The notes below the pieces were generated by a model. It saw nothing but the letters and a program-made list of their open reading frames with translations, was not told the origin of the DNA and made no database searches. 64,000 nt of DNA from Patella vulgata (Eukaryota; Mollusca; Gastropoda; Patellidae): positions 48,098,936 to 48,162,935 of the forward strand of contig NC_065879.2 in NCBI RefSeq assembly GCF_932274485.2. The letters run 5' to 3'. How positions within the stretch are numbered: the first letter of the stretch is position 1; each line of letters opens with the position of its first letter. This document shows, piece after piece, positions 40,993-53,339 of the stretch. The position numbers and the translations under genes were made by a program.

Positions 40993-41690
40993 GGAGGCAG
41001 ACCACCATTAATTTCCCCATTGACTTCAATGTTAATTCTGGCCTCTTTGCCCACCTCCAACTTTTCACTACAGACAGAGGAACAAATGATCATGTCTTTG
41101 CACTAAAATTTCTATGAGGTTGACCACCAAATTTTTGAGGTACACAAACTTGAAGAAGCATACTAAAAACATGTAACTAGTTGCCGTACATATCGCCGTA
41201 GCCAACCTGTTAACCCTGTTATCGTTCTGCCTCAAAATCATGAATATTTACCAAAACCTGGCAGAAAATGTTAATTCAAACCCTCTTCGTCCATTCTAGA
41301 CCAAAAAATCAACAAAAATGGACATGCAAAAGGGGAGAATAGAGAGAGAGAGAGAGAATTGCTATAAATAGACGAGAGAGAGACAGAGAGAGAAATGGGG
41401 TTTAACGTCCACTTGACACAAACTAGGTCATTTCGGAACTAACATATGGTTTAATTTTATTTACATAATTCGCTTGCATGTAGAGGTCTTTAGCAGTGGG
41501 AGGAAACCGGAGAACCCGGAGAAAACCCACGAGGTTGGACAGGCGACCCTACTCCTTGCCACGTACAACCGGGGATTCGAAACCACGCCAGTCGACTCAC
41601 GCTAACCATTTAGCCATCCAACCCCCCATAAATAGACAAATTACAATTCGTGGGTACCGAGATGGTGAAATTTAATGGTTGTGTGCCACC
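40993..41690. mobile_element. MITE M3, copy 2, carrying a SINE1
   Basis: The same element as 37001-37450, in the same orientation, starting GGAGGCAGACCACCATTAAT. A SINE1 sits inside at 41374-41627. Without the SINE its length is about that of copy 1. Confidence 0.85.
41374..41627 (-). mobile_element. SINE1 inside MITE M3
   Basis: Reverse copy flanked by a perfect 10-bp duplication, ATAAATAGAC (41364-41373 and 41628-41637). The tRNA-like head is slightly shortened (AGTCGACTCACGCTAACCAT near 41590), consistent with a small internal loss. Confidence 0.9.
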
Positions 41691-41884
41691 ATCTACAGAA
41701 ATTGTTGAAATTTGACAGGCTTTTCCATTTTACTAATTCAAATAATGCATATAAGTTTCATACAGATCGGATGATAACTTTTGTCGTTCACAAAGATCAT
41801 GCGGAGTAAATCAAGGGACATAACTCTAGACGTAATTGACTGAAATTGCTGACATTTAATAGGCTTCTTCATTTCACTAATTTA

Positions 41885-41985
41885 AATGCAAAAGGGGATA
41901 ATAGAGAAAAGAGAGAGAATTGCTATAAATAGACGAACTACAATTCGTGGGTACCGAGATGGTGAAATTTAATGGTGGTCTGCCT
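41885..41985. mobile_element. MITE M3 right-end fragment
   Basis: A third M3 piece (GCAAAAGGGG to 'TTAATGGTGGTCTGCC'), followed again by A-type core. Segment 41640-41885 and segment 41890-42130 look like duplicates of each other, which explains the extra M3 end. Confidence 0.75.
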
Positions 41986-43229
41986 CCATCTACAGAAATT
42001 GTTGAAATTCGACAGGCTTTTCCGTTTTACTAATTTAAATAATGCATATAAGTTTCATACAGATCGGATGATAACTTTTGTCGTTCGAACGTTCACAAAG
42101 TTCAGCAAAGTAAATCAAAGGACATAACTCTAGACGTAATTGACGGAAATTGCTGACATTTAATAGGCTTCTTCATTTCACTAATTTAAATGATGCATAT
42201 GAATTTCATACACATTAGGAGATAACTTTTGTCATTCAAGCGTTCACAAGATTCAACAAAGTTAAACAAGGGCCATAACTATAGATGTAATTAAGAGAAA
42301 TTTGCTGAAACTCAATAGGCTTGTTCGTTTCACTAATTTAAACGATACATACAAATTTCATACAGATGGGATAATAACTTTTGTCGTTAGAGCATTTACA
42401 TGGTACAACAAAGTGAAACAAGGGCCATAACTCACGGCTTAATTAACGGAAAGTGCTGAAATTCAATAGGCTTCTTCGTTTCACTAATTTAAATGATGGA
42501 TATCAATTTCAAACAGATCGGATGATAACTGTTGTCATTAGAGTGTTCACAAGATTCAACAAAGTGAAACAAGGGCCATAACTCTAGATGTAATTAACGG
42601 AAATTGCTGAAATTCAATAGGCTTCTTTGTTTTACTAATTTAAATGATGCATATAAATTTCATACAGATCGGTTGATAACTTTTGTCGTTAGAGCATTCA
42701 CAAGGTGCAACAAAGTGAAACAAGGGCCATAACTGCAGAAGAAATTAACGAAAATTGCTGAAATTCAATAGGCTTCTTCATTTCACTAATTTAAATGATG
42801 CATATCAATTACGAACAGATCGGATGATAACTGTTGTCATTAGAGCGTTCACAAGATTCAACAAAGTGAAACAAGGGCCATAACTCTAGATGTAATTAAC
42901 GGGAATTGCCGAAATTCAATATGTTTCTTTGTTTTACTAATTTAAATGATGCATATAAATTTCATACAGATCGGTTGATAACTTTTGTTGTTAGAGCGTT
43001 CACAAGGTACAACAAAGTGAAACAAGGGCCATAACTCCAGAAGAAATTAACGGAAGTTATTGAAATTAAATAGGCTTTTTTATCTTACTAATGCAAACAA
43101 CATATATCAATTTCAAAACAATCAGATGATAAATGTAGTCTGTAAAGTGTTCACAAAAAATTGTGGACGACCGACGGACGGGGGCGACGGCAATATACGA
43201 CCACATTTCCATGTGGGCGTATAAAAACG

Positions 43230-43572
43230 AACTGTTGCATTGTTGTTCCTGGTAAGACAAACGTCTTAAGAAAACAGTAAGAAGTAAATATACAACGTGA
43301 AGCAAAAGCAAAGACAGCTAGAGACAAATTCTAGACGATCACAAGGCTTCTAAGATATGTAGTAAGAAAAGATGCATGTGGCAACCGGAATCGATGGCCG
43401 GCTCTCCACTTCTGACAAAAGACCCATGGTGCTACAACTGAGAAGTCTATAAAAGTAGTCACTTAATAATCGTCATAAAATACTAATGTAATAATAGGCA
43501 CTAAAGAGTATTTATGAAACGCTAAAAAATTTAATATACTTCTTCCCCACACTATAGTAACATATATACAAA
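43230..43572. other. No gene seen
   Basis: Spacer between two repeats. No exon or repeat was recognised. Confidence 0.4.
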
Positions 43573-43801
43573 ATGAAATGAAATGAAATGAAATGGAGTT
43601 TAACGTCCTACTGTTTTGCTCCGAACTGGGCTAATGAAGACGGGCATACGCCATACAGTGTGCTATGAGGGAAATTTTGCCCGGACAGCGGCACTATGGC
43701 CTACTCTTATATCGAATTCCAACTGTCAAGGGATCTTTTACGTGCACGCCAATGAGTACACGGGACCTCGGTTTTTCGTCCCATCCGAACGACTAGACAG
43801 C
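43573..43801 (-). mobile_element. SINE2, truncated
   Basis: A reverse copy with GAAAT repeats at its start and 'GAGTTTAACGTCCTACTGTT'. It ends within the body at CGAACGACTAGACAG, so the tRNA-like head is missing. Confidence 0.85.
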
Positions 43802-43804
43802 TGA

Positions 43805-44050
43805 ACATATATACAAGGTATAAATTTCAAGTCCAGTGTATAATTTCAGTTTTTATGGATAAAATCAACAGGATTCTTACTCTCACTAACAACATAGACT
43901 ATGCTCATAAATTTCAAGTTATTCAGCCATTTGGGTGATAGCTTTAGTCACTGGAGCTTTCAGAAGACTTGTGGATGACAGATGAATGACAGACGGCAGA
44001 CAGGGGTGATGGCAATATATAATATAATATTTAAATGTGGGCTGATAAAA
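43805..44050 (+). repeat. Degenerate A-type element tail
   Basis: A worn core unit and tail (GACAGACGGCAGACAGGGGT, then AATGTGGGCTGATAAAAA). It is more diverged than the other copies and hence older. Confidence 0.6.
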
Positions 44051-44096
44051 ATAAACATAGGTTAGTTCAAGTAAACTAAACTAAGAATAAAGGATA

Positions 44097-45435
44097 AGAT
44101 AGGTTGCCAGGCAACAAAACATACGCCCACAGCAGCTAAATCGTCTGAGCAGTCGACAAGGGTTGTAACATATTTATTCTTTTTGTAGGTAATTAGGGGA
44201 ATTTAATAGACAATTTCATACAGATGACATTATAATTTTCGTTGTTTGAAGGTTCACAAGGTTCTTAAAACTAAAACAAGGGCTGTAACTCTGGAAGCAA
44301 TCTACAGAAATTGTTCAAATTCGACAGGCTTTTTTCGTTTTACTAATTCAAATAATGCATATAAATTTCATACAGATCGGATGATAACTTTTATTGTTCG
44401 AAAGTTCACAAAGTTCAACAAAGTGAAACAAGGGCCATAACTCTAGATGTAATTAACGGAAATTGTTGAAATTCAATAGGCTTTTTTGTTTTTAAACTAA
44501 TTTAAATGATGCATATAAATTTCATACAGATCGGAAAATAACTTTTGTTGTTAAAGCATTCACAAGGTACAACAAAGTGAAACAAGGGCCATAACTCACA
44601 GCGTAATTAACGGAAATTGCTGAAATTCAATCGGCTTCTTTATTTCACTAATTTAAATGATGCATATCAATTTCAAACAGATCGGATGATAACTGTTGTC
44701 ATTGAAGTGATTAAGGGCCATAACTCTGGCAGTAATTATCGAAAATTGCTGAAAATGAATAGACTTCTTCGTCTCATGACCTTAAAACACTGTGTATAAA
44801 TTTAAAGTCAATGGAATATTAACTTTAGCCTCTAGAGCGTCCACAAAATTTTTCAAAGTAATCAAGGGCCATAACTCTGGTAGTAATTATCGGATATAGC
44901 TGAAATCAATAGACTTCTTCGTCTTGTGAACTTAAACACTGTGTATAAATTTAAAGTCAATGGGATATTAACTTTAGCCTCTAGAGCGTCCACAAGATTT
45001 TTCAAAGTAATCAAGGGCCATCACTCTGACAGTAATTATCGGAAATCGCTGAAATCAATAGGCTTCTTTTTCTCATGAACTTAAACACTGTGTATAAATT
45101 TAAAGTCAATTGGATATTAACTTTGACCTCTAGAGCATCCACAAGATTTTTTTAAGTGATCAAGGACCATTACTCTGGAAGTAATTATCAGAAATCGCTG
45201 AAAATCAATAGGCTTCTTTGTCTCATGACCTTAATCACTGTATAAATTTAAAGTCAATCGGATATTAACTTTGACCTGTAGAGCGTCCACAAGATTTTTT
45301 GAAGCGATCAAGGGCCATAACTCTGACAGTAATTATCGGAAATCGCTGAAAATCAATAGGATTCTTTGTCTTGTGACCTTAAACACTGTGTATAAATTTA
45401 AAGTAGCGACGACAATATACGACCACGTATAAAAA
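44097..45435 (+). mobile_element. A-type satellite-core element
   Basis: The head AGATAGGTTGCCAGGCAAC is followed by about eight units. The first units resemble the 42 kb subtype (TCAACAAAGTGAAACAAGGG) and the later ones the 23 kb subtype (CCTTAAACACTGTGTATAAA), with a switch near 44700. It is a chimera of two core subfamilies. The tail is shortened (GCGACGACAATATACGACCA then CGTATAAAAA). Confidence 0.8.
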
Positions 45436-45530
45436 GCGATTTTTCTTACAATCAAGGACCATAATTCAGGAAGTTACGATCCGATGTGCACGAATATCGA
45501 CCAAACCACGATCTTTGGGTTATAAAGATA
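45431..45530 (+). repeat. B-type core fragment
   Basis: A short piece with CGATTTTTCTTACAATCAAGG and GATCTTTGGGTTATAAAG, cut off by the CAGTG element at 45533. Confidence 0.65.
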
Positions 45531-45532
45531 TA

Positions 45533-46605
45533 CAGTGCACTCTGTCACATCCGACATTGTACGGGATCGTTAAAATATGTCGGATTACGCAGAGTGTCAG
45601 AATACTCAGTTATCTCAATACCAGAAATATTGTAACTTCGAAAACCGGAAGTATTATTATAATGTAGCTTCGAACATAGAACTTAGAATCACCAGAATAT
45701 TATTCCCTTTAAAAATGATAAACCTTTCTGTACATTCAAAATTTTATTACGGGATCGTTAAAATATGTCGGATTACGCAGAGTGTCAGAATACTCAGTTA
45801 TCTCAATACCAAAAATATTGTAACTTCGAAAACCGAAGTATTATTATAATGTAGCTTCGAACATAGAACTTAGAATCACCAGAATGTTATTCCCTTTAAA
45901 AATGATAAACCTTTCTGTACATTCAAAAATTTGATTACATTAATTTTTATTTCATTTAACATGTGTAGGCGTTTTAAATAGGTCAAGTCTGTCGTTAATT
46001 TATCTTCTTTGCCGTCTTCAGTTGATCGCACTCTTGTCTCTGCTATCGCGTGTTCATTGATAATTGGCATACTCGATTGAATGTTCCGGAATTGAATTCT
46101 CTCAATCCCCAAATAAGTGACAATGGGTACTTCGGGCTACAACGCATGTGTCGACTGGATATATAAATATCTTATCCAACCATGCAGCCGTGTTTAATTA
46201 CGTCACAATTCTACTCACACCACCTCCGTCGTCGAGACTGACAGAACTGTGACAGGACTGAATTCCGCGTCACTCGATTGCAATTCTGTCAATTCGGGAC
46301 GGTTCAGACTCTGACTCGAGCATCCCAGGTCATCGTCAGACGGTTCAAAGAGATCTGTAGGGTGACCAAACTTATAGGTTATTCAGGTTCAATTGGCATG
46401 CGCAACAAATGTTTCCAACAGGTGCTAGGAATATTTTTACGACTGTGAATTCGTGGAAAAATTCGTGGATATTCTTGAGTATTTGTCACAACTGTCGTAC
46501 AAGAGATTAAAATTATCAAAGTAATCCACAAAGACCCACGGTAGCGAGTTTTAATCTCACAGATAATTGATTGGTGATTGCTTGTTAATCTTTTGTGGCT
46601 TCATG
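45533..46605. mobile_element. CAGTG element, copy 2 (right end missing)
   Basis: It starts with the same CAGTGCACTCTGTCACATCC end after TA and matches 29743-30345 and 30955-31060 of copy 1 in direct orientation. The right inverted end is lost. A 188-bp tandem duplication (45562-45749 and 45750-45937) includes GGATCGTTAAAATATGTCGG. Confidence 0.8.
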
Positions 46606-46771
46606 GCTTCAAACACTGTGTATAATTTTAAAGTCAATCAGATATTTACTTTAGCCTCTAGAGCTCTAACAAGCAATTGTGGACGCCGGACGGACAGACG
46701 GACGGACGGACAGACAGACGGACGGGGGCGACAACAATATACAACCACATTTCAATGTGGGCGTATAAAAA
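46606..46771 (+). repeat. A-type tail fragment
   Basis: Part of a core unit and a tail with GGACGGACGGACAGACAGAC and AATGTGGGCGTATAAAAA. Confidence 0.75.
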
Positions 46772-48420
46772 CTGTGACCTCAAGAGGGACCACAAGCTAA
46801 AAATGCAATTTTTCGTACAATCAAGGGCCATAATTCAGGAAGTTACGATCTGATGTGCGCGAATATCAAAACGAACCAAGATCTTTTGGTTATAAACACT
46901 TGGGTTATAAACATGTATTTCAAGTTTCATCAAAATTGGATCAAAATTGTAGCCTCTAGAGGGTCCACAACCTTGATATACCATATAGAAATGAAATGAA
47001 ATGGGGTTTAACGTCCTACTGTTTTGCTCCGAACTGGGCTAATGAAGACGGGCATACGCCATACAGTGTGCTATGAGAGAAATTTTGCCCGGACAGCGGC
47101 ACTAGCCAAAAATGCGATTTTTCGTACAATCAAGGGCCATAATTCAAGAAGTTATGATCCGATATGCGTGAATACTGAAAGGAACCAAGATCTTTGGGTA
47201 ATAAATATGTATTTCAAGTTCCATCAAAATCAGATCAAAATTGTGGCTTCTAGAAGGTCCACAACCTTGATATACATGATGTGCCATATATTTACACTAT
47301 TTGCGTTCGAGGGGCAGCCATTTTGTCGTCCCTCAATTTTGGTAAATTTTAACGAAATTCAAACTCAGCCATCATTAGGGTGTAACAGTGATATATTCAA
47401 ACGTTTTTAAATCAGATAAAAATTATTACCTCTAGAGTGACAACAAGCGAAAAACGCGATTTTTCGTACAATCAAGGGCCATAATTCAGGAAGTTACGAT
47501 CCGATGTGCGTGAATTTTGAAATGATCCAAGATCTTTGGGTTATAAATATGAATTGTCTGGCAGTTTTGACCTGATTTTTACGAAATTCAAATTCAAACT
47601 TATTACCTCTAGAGTGACAACAAGCGAAAAACGTGATTTTTCATACAATCAAGGGCCATAATTCAGGAAGTTACCATCCGATGTGCGTGAATTTTGAAAT
47701 GAACCAAGATCTTTGGGTTATAATATGAATTGTCTGGCAGTTTTGACCTGATTTTCACGAAATTCAAACTCAAGCGTCATTACAGTGTAACTGTGATATA
47801 TTCAAACGTTTTTTTTAAATCGGATAATAATTGTGATCTCTAGAGGGACAAGCTAAAAACGTGATTCTTCGTACAATCAGGTGCATAATTCAGGAAGTTA
47901 CGATCAGATATGTGCAAATACCGAAAGGAACCAAGATCTTTGGGTTATAAACATGCATTTCAAGTTTCATCAAAATCAGATGATTGTGGGCCCTCTAGAA
48001 GTCACAATGTTGATCCGATTTTGATGAAACTTGAAATATATCTTTATAACCCAAAGATCTTGGTTCGGTCGATATTCGTGCACATCGGATCGTAACTTCC
48101 TGAATTATGGTCCTTGATTGTACGAAAAATTGTTTTTTGTTTAGCTTGTTCTCTATCCATCTCTTGCAAAATTTGACAATCCTTTCCAAATTAAATGCTC
48201 CTTTCAAAAAATGTAGAGTGTCCGACAGCCACAATCCATGAAGTTACGGTCCGATATATGCCAATATCGAAAGGAAATGAGATCTTTGGGAGATAGACCT
48301 ATATTTTAAGTTCCGTCAAAATCGAATAAAAATTGTGCCCTGTAGATTGAAACAAATTGTGGACAGACAGACGGACGGGGGATGACAATATACGTCCACA
48401 TTAAAATGTAGGCGTATAAA
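46772..48420 (+). mobile_element. B-type satellite-core block, rearranged
   Basis: Several B modules (CGATTTTTCGTACAATCAAG, GAACCAAGATCTTTGGG) and a tail at 48350-48420. It is interrupted by a SINE2 fragment at 46986-47105. It contains an inverted segment at about 48005-48180, where the B head (TGTTCTCTATCCATCTCTTG) appears on the opposite strand. Short duplicated modules lie near 47430-47790. Confidence 0.7.
46986..47105 (-). mobile_element. SINE2 fragment
   Basis: GAAATGAAATGGGGTTTAAC to GGACAGCGGCACTA in reverse orientation. The rest of the element is absent. Confidence 0.85.
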
Positions 48421-49165
48421 AAGTGAATTATATAATATTTTGTTTTACCCAAAACCAGTTTTTACTGCATTTTGAAAATGGAACTCAGTCCGTGAAACAC
48501 TAAATATTACATGTGGACCAGTGTGCTACAGTTTTACGAATTTAAAGGAGAGGTCAGACAAATCACAATCCAAAATTTAACCCTAAACCACCTGTCAGTT
48601 GTCACACAGTCAACAGTGACTCTTACCTTATCTTAACTTACATTTACCAGTTAGGCTAATCAACTATGTTTCCTTAATTACAAGTAATATGTGCTGCTGA
48701 TAGTTTATGTGTCTTTGATAAGGGTATATGCGGTTTTATGACAGGAGTCTTTTCCCAACATCAAGGGTTTGTCCTGGTCCCACAACAGCAAAGACCTCTG
48801 CACTTTGTTTCCCACATCAAACAGCCGTGCCCTTTAATTTAATCAAATAAAGATACTATAGAATTTTCCCAAAATGATTTTATATCTGTGGTCCTACTTA
48901 CTGAAATGTGTATACATTTGTATCTTAATCCGCGATCAGATTAGGTTCTGTCGCTTGTTGCCTTGTGTTTTATTCTCTATTTCACCTTGGGTCCCCTGCA
49001 GGGTGGGACGATTTACCCAATACTACCCAATATCACCAGATACTACCCAATACAAGGCCTTCATGTAAAAGGAGCGCGATCGCTCTCGCTCTTCTGGATG
49101 TCAGTCGAGGTGCGCTTTTTATCGCTTGCCTGAATGTCTAAATTGACTCCTGTCAAAGAAAATAA
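48421..49165. other. No gene seen
   Basis: No exon was recognised. A local CCCAATACTACCCAATA repeat lies at 49018-49052. TTCTCTATTTCACC... frames do not resemble known proteins. Confidence 0.4.
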
Positions 49166-49167
49166 TT

Positions 49168-50610
49168 AGGAACTAGAACTGCGATGCAGTAATGACGGGT
49201 TTCACCGGTGCCACGTTACCCTTAAACATATGTCACTTCCGGTACCAATGAAACCATTAAACAGGTTTCCACATCAGCATTGCACACATCAAATAAAATG
49301 GACGCAGAATCAACCAAATCCAGCAATATCAATTCATTGTAAACATTTGTTACATGTAAGTGTACAGTACTTCCGGTGATAATGAAAATTTTCAATTAGT
49401 TTTATGAAATCAGAAATGGCAAAAGGCATCACATGGTGAAAATTTTATGTAAATCGAATAATAATTGCCACTTTTATAGACCAAAAACCTTGAAAAGTGA
49501 CTTGCAGAAAATCGTCTAATTCTCTGCAACTGTACAAGTTAGAAACCATTTTCTGGTATCTGTATGATCGCGTGGGTTCAGTCAATTTGTTGATTGGAAT
49601 CAAATATCATAATTTTAAAAACATTACAAATCAGACTCATTTGAATAAAATATCTGTTTTGAAGGCTAAAAATACAGTTTTTGTCAAAATGACGTTACTT
49701 CCGGTGACAGTAAAAGTGTTAAATGACTTGTATGAAATCGTAAATTGCATTAGGTATCACACACTGGAAATTTTATGAAAATCGAAAAATAATTGATACT
49801 TTTATGGACCAAAAACCTTGAAAAGTTACCTGTTGAAAATCGTCTATTTCTCCCCAACTGAATAAGTTAGAAACCATTTTGTGATATCTACATTTTAAAC
49901 AAATAACAAATACGACTCATTTGAATAAATTACTGGTTTTGAAGACTATAAATACAATTTTTGCCCAAATTACATCATTTTCGGTGACATTGAAAATGTT
50001 AAATTGGTTTGACCTAGTTAAAATTGACATTACGCATCAAATGGTGTCACTTTTATGAAAATCGAACAATAATTGACACTTTTACAGGCAAACTAGCGTA
50101 AAAAGTGACTCATGCAAAATTGCCCATTTCTCGGCAACTGCTCATATTACAAACTAATTTTCACATACATTTTCTTCGTATGGATTATTGCTACTAGTTC
50201 ATGAAAGTTGCAAAAAAATATATTAAAATATGAAAAGCCTGAATGGGTTGTGAATAGCTCATTTTTTCACCTTTAAATCGAAATGTTCCGAAAACGAAAT
50301 AAAAATTTAAAAAACTAAGCACGATGATTTCTGCGCCTTAACAGGGCACACCCTTTCAGTCATACTAGATTTGAAAAAAATAATATTTGCTTTCAAAAAG
50401 TGGTACCGAACTGTCAAAATTGCAGTTTTTGCTAATTTTACGTCATTTCCTTTGCCATAAGGAAAATTTACCGGTAACAAAAAAAAATGACATTTTGGAC
50501 CGCGGAGCATATGAACTTTGTTTTATACAAATCGAACAATAAATAATTAATCCAGGATTGAAAAACTAAATTAGCCAATGGGGGCCCAAGAAAAAATACG
50601 GTGACAAAAA
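49168..50610 (-). repeat. Dispersed repeat R1, copy 2 (inverted)
   Basis: The reverse complement of 546-1830 followed by that of 10000-10230, as one continuous unit. It shows that the two left-end pieces belong to one family. Internal repeat modules (AAAAACCTTGAAAAGT, TTTGAATAAA) are spaced about 280 bp apart. No coding sequence was seen. Confidence 0.75.
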
Positions 50611-51477
50611 ATGTTGCCATCATGGCTCGAAATGTTTGCCTGTCTACTTGTCGCCGACAGAAGATTTTTTCGTCTGACAGGTAGCAAATAAAACTACTCG
50701 TCACTTGCGACAGGTGGACTAAATTTTACTTGATGTTTATTAAACTGACCACAATACTCACGTCCACGTCACGTACATTTAAGAATTCGATTCTAAATGC
50801 AAGAATTAAGCACGGAAATACCTCGAAAAGCCGCCATTTGCACTGTTGACATTTCGCTCTGTTGTAGGCTACAGTTACTCACACAGTTTGGAAGTACACA
50901 ATTTTATAACAATGAATTTCACCCCATCTACGCTTGTTTTCATCTGCTTCACCACACTAGTTTATAGCATTATGGTGTATTATATTTAAATAGATTAAAA
51001 CGCACCCCCAAGTCACCAGAAATAATTCTACCATAACGACACCACAGTAAATATAATGGTGGTTGGAATGGAAATGCACACGGCTCGTTGCTTGGTGTAT
51101 TTACTTTTAAACAATTTCCATAAATAAAGCCCATGAATAATTTATAAGACAATTTGACAAAATCAAATAATCAGGTCACAAAAATATTTCATATATTTAT
51201 AAATATAATTTGTAGCGTAAATATAGTCCGGATATGTGAAAAGGGAATTCCAGGTGGCGTTATCTGTCCTTTGCAAGCGGTACATGTAAATACGGTGCCA
51301 TGCACAGGTGTGATTTTTGTTTTGATATTCAATTTATTATGGATATTAGTAATGAAGTGTGGTACCATGATAATGTGCAGAATTCACGTGGATACGGATG
51401 ATAGAATTGTACAAGTAGCTGAGTCAAAGCAGCTTCGCCGACTTTCAAGAACTTTTAGGTATTCTGATATCAAAGAA
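50611..51477. other. No gene seen
   Basis: No supported feature. An open frame at 51154-51573 runs into the next satellite-core element and has no family resemblance. Confidence 0.4.
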
Positions 51478-52450
51478 AAGATAGGTTGCCAGGCAACGAA
51501 AGATACCCCCACAGCAGCTAAATCGTCCAAGCGGTCGACAAGGCTTGTCACATATTTATTCCTTTGTAGGTAAATGGGGGCCTTTACAAGACAGTTCCAT
51601 ACAGATCAGATTATAATTTTTGCCGTTTGAGGGTTCACAAGGTTCTACAAATTGAAACAAGGGTCTCCACCCTGGAAATAATCTACAGAAATTGTTGAAA
51701 TTTGACAGGCTTTTTCGTTTTACAGAGAGAGAGAGAGAGATGGATGGGATTTAACATCCACTCGACACAAACTAGGTCATTTCGTGACTAACACATGGTT
51801 CAATTTTATTTCAATAATTCGCTTGCGCGGAGGGGTCTTTTTAGCAGTGGGAGGAATTTTCGTTTCACAAATTTAAATGATGCATATAAATTTCATACAT
51901 CTCGGATTATAACTTACATCAATCAAGCATTAACAAGGTTGAACAAATTGAAACAAGGGCCATAACTCTAGAAGTAATAAACGGAAATTGCTGAAATTTA
52001 AAAGAATTCTTTTCTTTACTAATTTAAATGACGCATGTAAATTTCATAGAGATCGGCAGATAACTTTTGATGTTAGAGCATTCACAAAGTTCAATAAAGT
52101 GAAACAAGGGCCATAACTCTAGACTAATAAACAGAAATTGCTGAAATTCAATAAGCTTCTTTGTTTCACTTATTTCAATAATGCATATAAATTTCAGAAA
52201 GATCGGATGATAACTTTTGGCATTAGAGCGTTCACAAGGTTCAATAAAGTGAAATAAGGGCCATAACCCTAGCCGTAATAATCATAAATTATTGAAATTA
52301 AATAGGCTTCTTCATCTCACCAATATTGTGAACAACATATATCAATTTTAAAACAATCGGATCATAACTTTTGGTGTTAGAGCGTTCACAAGAAATTATG
52401 GACGACGGACGGGGGCGACGGCAATATACGTCCACATTTCAATGTCCACA
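51478..52450 (+). mobile_element. A-type satellite-core element with SINE1 piece
   Basis: The head AGATAGGTTGCCAGGCAAC is followed by core units and a tail at 52380-52450 that ends AATGTCCACATTTG instead of the usual TGTGGGCGTAT. A SINE1 fragment lies at 51725-51857. Confidence 0.8.
51725..51857 (-). mobile_element. SINE1, 5'-truncated
   Basis: A GA-rich tail, then GGGATTTAACATCCACTCGA, ending at TTTAGCAGTGGGAGGAA. It was inserted in the core of an A-type element. Confidence 0.85.
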
Positions 52451-52689
52451 TTTGATTTTTTTTTAAAAACAGAGAGTTATATCGAGGGAAATGTGCTTCA
52501 AATGCGATACGGATGTCTGGCTGTTCCATTTGCCTCCCTATACCACCCAAAACAAGTCAATAATAATCCAATACTACCAAATACTCATCAAATACTGCCA
52601 AACTGAAATGTTTACCCAGTTATCTCCCTTTACAACCGATAAATACAAGTGACCATATACTATATTTTATTCCCAAAATGACCCACCTC

Positions 52690-52850
52690 TCTCTTACCAC
52701 TTGATAGTGAAAAGGCGTGGGGTCGTCTGTCAAACAAGGAGGGTTTTCTCTGGTCCCCCGGTTTCGTCTCACTGTTAAACACCCCTTCATGCAAGCGAGT
52801 TAATGAAATAATATTGAACTATATGTTAGTCCCCAAAGTTAAGTACCTAG
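52690..52850 (+). mobile_element. SINE1, old fragment
   Basis: 3' half only: GGGTCGTCTGTCAAACAAGG, TTTTCTCTGGTCCCCCGGTT, then TATGTTAGTCCCCAAAG. It is diverged. Confidence 0.65.
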
Positions 52851-53339
52851 TTAGTGTCGATTGTTTGTATTTATTTTACAATTAACAAAAGAAATTGCAT
52901 AATGCTTTTATATTAATTTTTTTCATGTCAACTATTAAGTTATTGCATATTTACTTACTGCAGGATGTTTTATTTTAAAATTAACGAAACTGCATGTTTC
53001 TCTCAAATGTGTAATGCTCCACGGGACACTTCTCAGTTCATCAAAACTAACTGTTAGTGTTACATCTCTGTCGGTTTCTTTGATAACATAAATAAACCTG
53101 AACTTGATTACCCAATCAACAATCTTAACCCCGTTGATTAATCGTTAAGTCAGGTGGAATGTATATATGGGTGTTTTTCACAAAATGGAGTCAAAACAGT
53201 CAACACAATATTTTGTCACATTTAATGATCTGATGGTAATAAATCTTACACAGAATATGTGAAATATAGTTAGGTTTGGAGGGCACACACTATTTTCATT
53301 CTACAACCAATATATGATTTACTTCTGTTGAAAAAACAT

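Larger units (their letters stand above)
36821..43227 (+). mobile_element. A-type satellite-core element split by a composite element
   Basis: The head (AGATAGGTTGCCAGGCAAC, CATACGCCCACAGCAGC) and first part lie at 36821-37000. The sequence stops after AACTCTGGAAGTAATCT and resumes at 41691 with ATCTACAGAAATTG, exactly as in the uninterrupted copy near 44289. The later core has regular 151-bp units (GGCC of GGGCCATAAC near 42273, 42422, 42573, 42724, 42876, 43027). The tail with TGTGGGCGTATAAAAA ends at 43227. Confidence 0.8.

Noticed and set aside
37001-41690. An LTR-type element with 450-bp direct ends
   Set aside because: The ends start GGGGGCAG and carry long inverted repeats rather than short TG...CA ends. 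No polymerase, protease or capsid-like frame was readable between them.
51154-51573. 139-residue plus-strand gene
   Set aside because: Its last third is the head of an A-type element. The rest has no recognisable domain.
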